Below are positions 29,918-30,790 of a stretch of 30,790 nt of DNA, piece by piece. A program made the translations under genes and the position numbers. Below the pieces are notes generated by a model, which saw only the letters and a list, made by a program, of their open reading frames with translations, ran no database searches and had not been told where the DNA came from. The stretch is from JBAYJY01 sp041664945 (GTDB lineage: Bacteria; UBP15; UBA6099), in assembly GCA_041664945.1 (NCBI GenBank), contig JBAYJY010000041.1, forward strand, positions 1-30,790, written 5' to 3'. Numbering within the stretch: the stretch's first letter is position 1; each line of letters begins with the position of its first letter.

Positions 29918-30790
29918 ATGAAGAAACGCACAGTAGTGATAGTTGTCGCTGTTCTAACGATAGTTGTTTCGGCGGCGGCGATAACGATCCTGTCCAAAAA
30001 GCCAGTGGAAGATATGATCAGGAACCGTGTGCTTAATGCGGCGGGGCTGCAGATAGGGCGAAGAATCTCGACTGGTGATTTCGGAGGCAATCCGTTTACG
30101 GGTTTCAAGGTTAAGCGGATTATGGTGGAAGGCCCAAAGCGCGTGGAACATCCCACAGTCGAAATGAAAGCGCTCGGCTTCTCGATATCATTTCCTGACC
30201 TGCTAAGAAGAAAGATTTATTTTAAGGAGATAACGCTGGTAGAGCCAAGGATATATGTCGAGCGCAGCGCAGACGGCACAATCACCGTGTCCGATATATT
30301 TGAACGCCTTTCAAAAATGGCGAAACAACCTGAGAAAGCTCCATTTGTGTTTTTCGAGCGGGTGCGGATCGAACGCGGAACGCTCGTGATAATTATTAAG
30401 CAACCGAATGGCAAAACTAAAAAGCTGGTATCGGAACCGATAAACATAACGTTTGAACCCGTCTTGCGGGAATCTTACGACTCTTTCAGAATAAAAATGG
30501 ATTCTAAGATTGATGGGATATCCGTCTCGGCGGCGGGCGCTCTCGTTTCGAAACCGGCGTTGGCGCTGGATATCTCGTGGCAGATAGGCGATATAGACCT
30601 TGCGGCGCTTCCCGATGCCGCAAAGGAATATGCCGCGCCGCTTAAGAATTTCAAAGTTGCAGGCAGATTGTCGCCTAAAGGAAATCTTGTTTTTAAGGAT
30701 GGTAATTTCAAGGTTGCCGCAGACGTTTCGGTTTCGGATGGGTCCGTAATGGAATATAAACTCGGCGACGGAAAAGTTCACATCGATTAC
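29918..30790 (+). CDS. AsmA/TamB-like inner-membrane-anchored periplasmic protein, 3'-truncated by window edge
   Basis: The frame is open from the ATG at 29918 to the last base: 291 codons visible, no stop. GGGGGCG lies about 5 nt before the ATG. An N-terminal membrane anchor (MKKRTVVIVVAVLTIVVSAA) is followed by the AsmA pattern: a short helix (VEDMIRNRVLNAAG), then GDFGGNPFTGFKVKRIMVEGP, PDLLRRKIYFKEITLVEPRIYVER and FERVRIERGTLVIII, the repeated beta strands of AsmA-family proteins. The family includes TamB, YhdP and YicH, bridge-like proteins implicated in phospholipid transport to the outer membrane and outer-membrane assembly. Codon use and base composition appear more AT-rich than in the other genes. 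Which AsmA branch it belongs to requires the missing part. Confidence 0.75.
   Translation, partial: MKKRTVVIVVAVLTIVVSAAAITILSKKPVEDMIRNRVLNAAGLQIGRRISTGDFGGNPFTGFKVKRIMVEGPKRVEHPTVEMKALGFSISFPDLLRRKIYFKEITLVEPRIYVERSADGTITVSDIFERLSKMAKQPEKAPFVFFERVRIERGTLVIIIKQPNGKTKKLVSEPINITFEPVLRESYDSFRIKMDSKIDGISVSAAGALVSKPALALDISWQIGDIDLAALPDAAKEYAAPLKNFKVAGRLSPKGNLVFKDGNFKVAADVSVSDGSVMEYKLGDGKVHIDY

Noticed and set aside
1..30790. CRISPR arrays, insertion sequences, phage genes, toxin-antitoxin pairs
   Set aside because: No regularly spaced repeats, transposase or integrase motifs, or typical small gene pairs were seen on either strand.

Overview
The window reads as ordinary chromosome from a moderately GC-rich bacterium with a Gram-negative type of envelope. 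It encodes a Slt-type lytic transglycosylase, a SPOR-SpoIID peptidoglycan enzyme, periplasmic and inner-membrane proteins with Sec signals, TRAP transporter subunits, an AsmA-like protein and an NtrY/NtrX-like two-component pair. There are no rRNA or tRNA genes, CRISPR array, insertion sequence, integrase or phage genes. Many proteins look divergent from textbook versions and several carry low-complexity charged tails, so an uncultured lineage is likely. I cannot place it in a phylum from the sequence alone.

Layout. 1-1673 (+): 3' part of a lytic transglycosylase gene, which starts before the window. 1721-7492 (-): an envelope operon in transcription order comEA (SLBB + HhH), a degenerate receiver-GGDEF-like protein, a secreted alpha/beta hydrolase, a SPOR-SpoIID protein and a GT39-type membrane glycosyltransferase. 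The first four overlap or lie very close. A good promoter (7597-7625) precedes it. 7725-9290 (-): a PlsC acyltransferase-esterase fusion with its own extended -10 promoter and a clear intrinsic terminator. 9435-10898 (-): a histidine phosphatase and a SpoIIE-type phosphatase. 11114-14496 (-): a GT2 glycosyltransferase, a polytopic membrane protein and an AttH/CrtC-like secreted protein. 14603-20929 (-): an NtrX-like regulator, an NtrY-like kinase, a family 5 solute-binding protein without its ABC transporter, and a secreted protein with FG-GAP-like sequence. 21079-22441 (-): endonuclease V and SixA.

22612-24560 (+): a DUF2993-like protein with a lysine-rich tail and a sugar-nucleotide epimerase. 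24669-26452 (-): TRAP permeases DctM and DctQ without DctP, behind a perfect 21-bp palindrome. 26742-27593 (+): a secreted phosphodiester glycosidase (NAGPA fold) with a possibly structured leader. 27764-28792 (-) and 28934-29425 (+): an alpha/beta hydrolase and a small Cys4 protein, driven by divergent promoters whose -35 boxes overlap. 29426-29917: an AT-rich gap. 29918-30790 (+): start of an AsmA-like gene that leaves the window.

A 63-bp dispersed repeat is present twice in opposite orientation (24585-24647 and 27688-27750). Each copy lies between convergent genes, and together they bracket the TRAP/NAGPA segment. I found no convincing complete new defence or mobile system. The best candidates for novelty are the divergent overlapping promoters with a predicted leaderless gene, the PlsC-esterase fusion, the comEA-to-SpoIID operon with an inactivated signalling protein, the inverted repeat pair, and the leader of the NAGPA gene.
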